Source: Antitrichia curtipendula
Lineage: Eukaryota > Streptophyta > Bryopsida > Hypnales > Leucodontaceae
DNA length: 64,000 nt
Direction of reading: 5' to 3'
Assembly: GCA_951230915.1 (NCBI GenBank)
Contig: OX579635.1
Coordinates: 40,672,001 to 40,736,000 of the forward strand
Both the position numbers and the translations under genes were made by a program. The notes below the pieces were generated by a model. The model searched no databases, was not told the origin of the DNA, and worked only from the letters and a program-made list of their open reading frames with translations. Numbering within the stretch: the first letter of the stretch is position 1; every line of letters starts with the position of its first letter. This document shows positions 62,712-64,000 of the stretch, piece after piece.

Positions 62712-64000
62712 GTCCTAATTTTTCCCCAAGTTTAGTTTTCAGAAGGAAGCGATCACGGAGAGTAGTTCAATCCGATCTTTTTAGTTTAATCAGTTCAATC
62801 ACTCGTTGCTTTAATTTTGTGTAAATAGTTCGTGATCTCTTGAATGTTCGGTCCTTCGGCGTCTACTTACCCAACAGCGGAGCTTCATCGTCTCAGTGAA
62901 GAGCGCCTAAACGGAGCCAGGGGGTGATCAAGTTTAGGCAGAAATAATAATTGAAACTTTTTTTGCACTTCCCGTAGTGCATTTAGTTGTGAGGGAGAAA
63001 TTTGCCAGCCATGATGTTGAACTGATGTTTTCAACTGATTTTCATTCATATTGCTGACGTGGTTGAGGCTCTGCTTGTAAATACTGTGCCTGCATTTACA
63101 AGCGAAACCCACCATGACGGAATCCCAATTGATCTTGCAACTGACTACTCGGATCTCAAAAATAGATTGCACCTTACTCGGTTACTCAACTCTGCAGCTC
63201 TTGTTGTGGAGAAGAGTCCATGCTGAGCTGCACATGTGGAAATCATAGAAAAGACTGGGTATTAAACGGTGCATGAAGCCCCAAATTGTTGAATCTCATC
63301 CATCTTGAGGCCCTTACTGACTTTAATCCAATTCCTGCATCTGGAATCATGAAATAGTGCGGGGAGTAACTGATTTGTAATTCCCCAAGTAATCTGATGG
63401 CGCAGCTAAGGAGTTTGTTTGCATTCTGAAACCGGGAGTGTGAACTTTTACCATTTGAATATGGATAACTTTCTAGATCACTGTAGATTTCTAGAAAATT
63501 AGATCATTTTTGACAAAGTACTCAAAGAATGCACCTAATTATGCCTTGCACGTTGCCTTGGGCAATGAAGAATATTTTTTGAGGGTAGCTTTGTAGCAAT
63601 TGGTTTACTCCCCTTCAAAACATGATTGAGTCTTCTTCCCCTTTTGAAGTACAAAGTGTTTCTTCATTTGCCCATTCTTGGCCAATGCACGAATCTCATC
63701 GGTCAACTAAATACTCTTCTTTTCATGAGCAAGGTCCGGATATCTTCTCCCATTATAGTTTGAATGCGAAGATCTAGGAAATATAGGAGCCATTCCGTAA
63801 TGCAAAGAGAAGAAGAGATAGGAATCCAAAGTCAATGGAGCAATGAGAAGACCATGGTCATGGGGTCCAAATCAATGGTATCGTATAACCATAATTCTAG
63901 AATGCCCTTCTTAATTTGAGTTTGACATGGTAAAGAGCTTTAAAAACTAGTTAATTACCACTTAAAAGTCCTCTTAACCTAGGAGTCTTTGTTAACTACT
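62712..64000. other. 3' flank of copy B, no further gene seen
   Basis: The first few hundred bases are probably 3' UTR. No recognisable coding sequence follows to the window end. Confidence 0.45.

Overview
The window is plant nuclear DNA. It has spliceosomal GT-AG introns, multi-exon genes of about 40-50% G+C, and long AT-rich intergenic tracts packed with small transposons. The proteins match the land-plant versions of their families. I cannot name the species. The small-exon gene models and unusual repeat families would fit a non-seed plant or another TE-rich plant, but that is a guess.

Four protein-coding genes were built exon by exon, with every splice phase checked. (1) 2423-8631, minus: a non-canonical nucleotidyltransferase with a PAP/OAS1 substrate-binding domain (copy A). 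(2) 15348-20939, minus: COG7, a subunit of the conserved oligomeric Golgi tethering complex (10 exons, 845 aa). (3) 26975-30400, minus: a NIPA8/NIPA9-type putative magnesium transporter (9 exons, 341 aa). (4) 53767-62711, plus: a second copy of the nucleotidyltransferase gene (copy B, 12 exons, 1447 aa).

Copies A and B form a large inverted duplication. Arms of about 7 kb, promoter region included, face each other across about 44 kb that holds COG7 and the NIPA gene. Copy A ends at the duplication breakpoint, just before the last two exons, so it lacks the C-terminal region. The copies are a mosaic: a central tract of about 2.2 kb, introns included, is almost identical, while both flanks are clearly diverged. 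Gene conversion between the arms is the simplest explanation.

The rest is mobile DNA with no recognisable transposase. One family has CCCC...GGGG ends next to TTAA and resembles piggyBac-type non-autonomous elements (about 240-980 bp, six full copies plus one cut by the window edge; one lies in an intron of copy B). Three families start AGGT and lie between TA dinucleotides; empty sites inside the window show two of these insertions. There are also three long fold-back elements, two joined end to end through a shared terminus. A degenerate tandem array lies near 40.3-40.8 kb, a three-unit tandem repeat lies in the last intron of copy B, and several microsatellites are present. The large AT-rich stretches (about 30.7-34, 36-42, 47-52 kb) show no gene.
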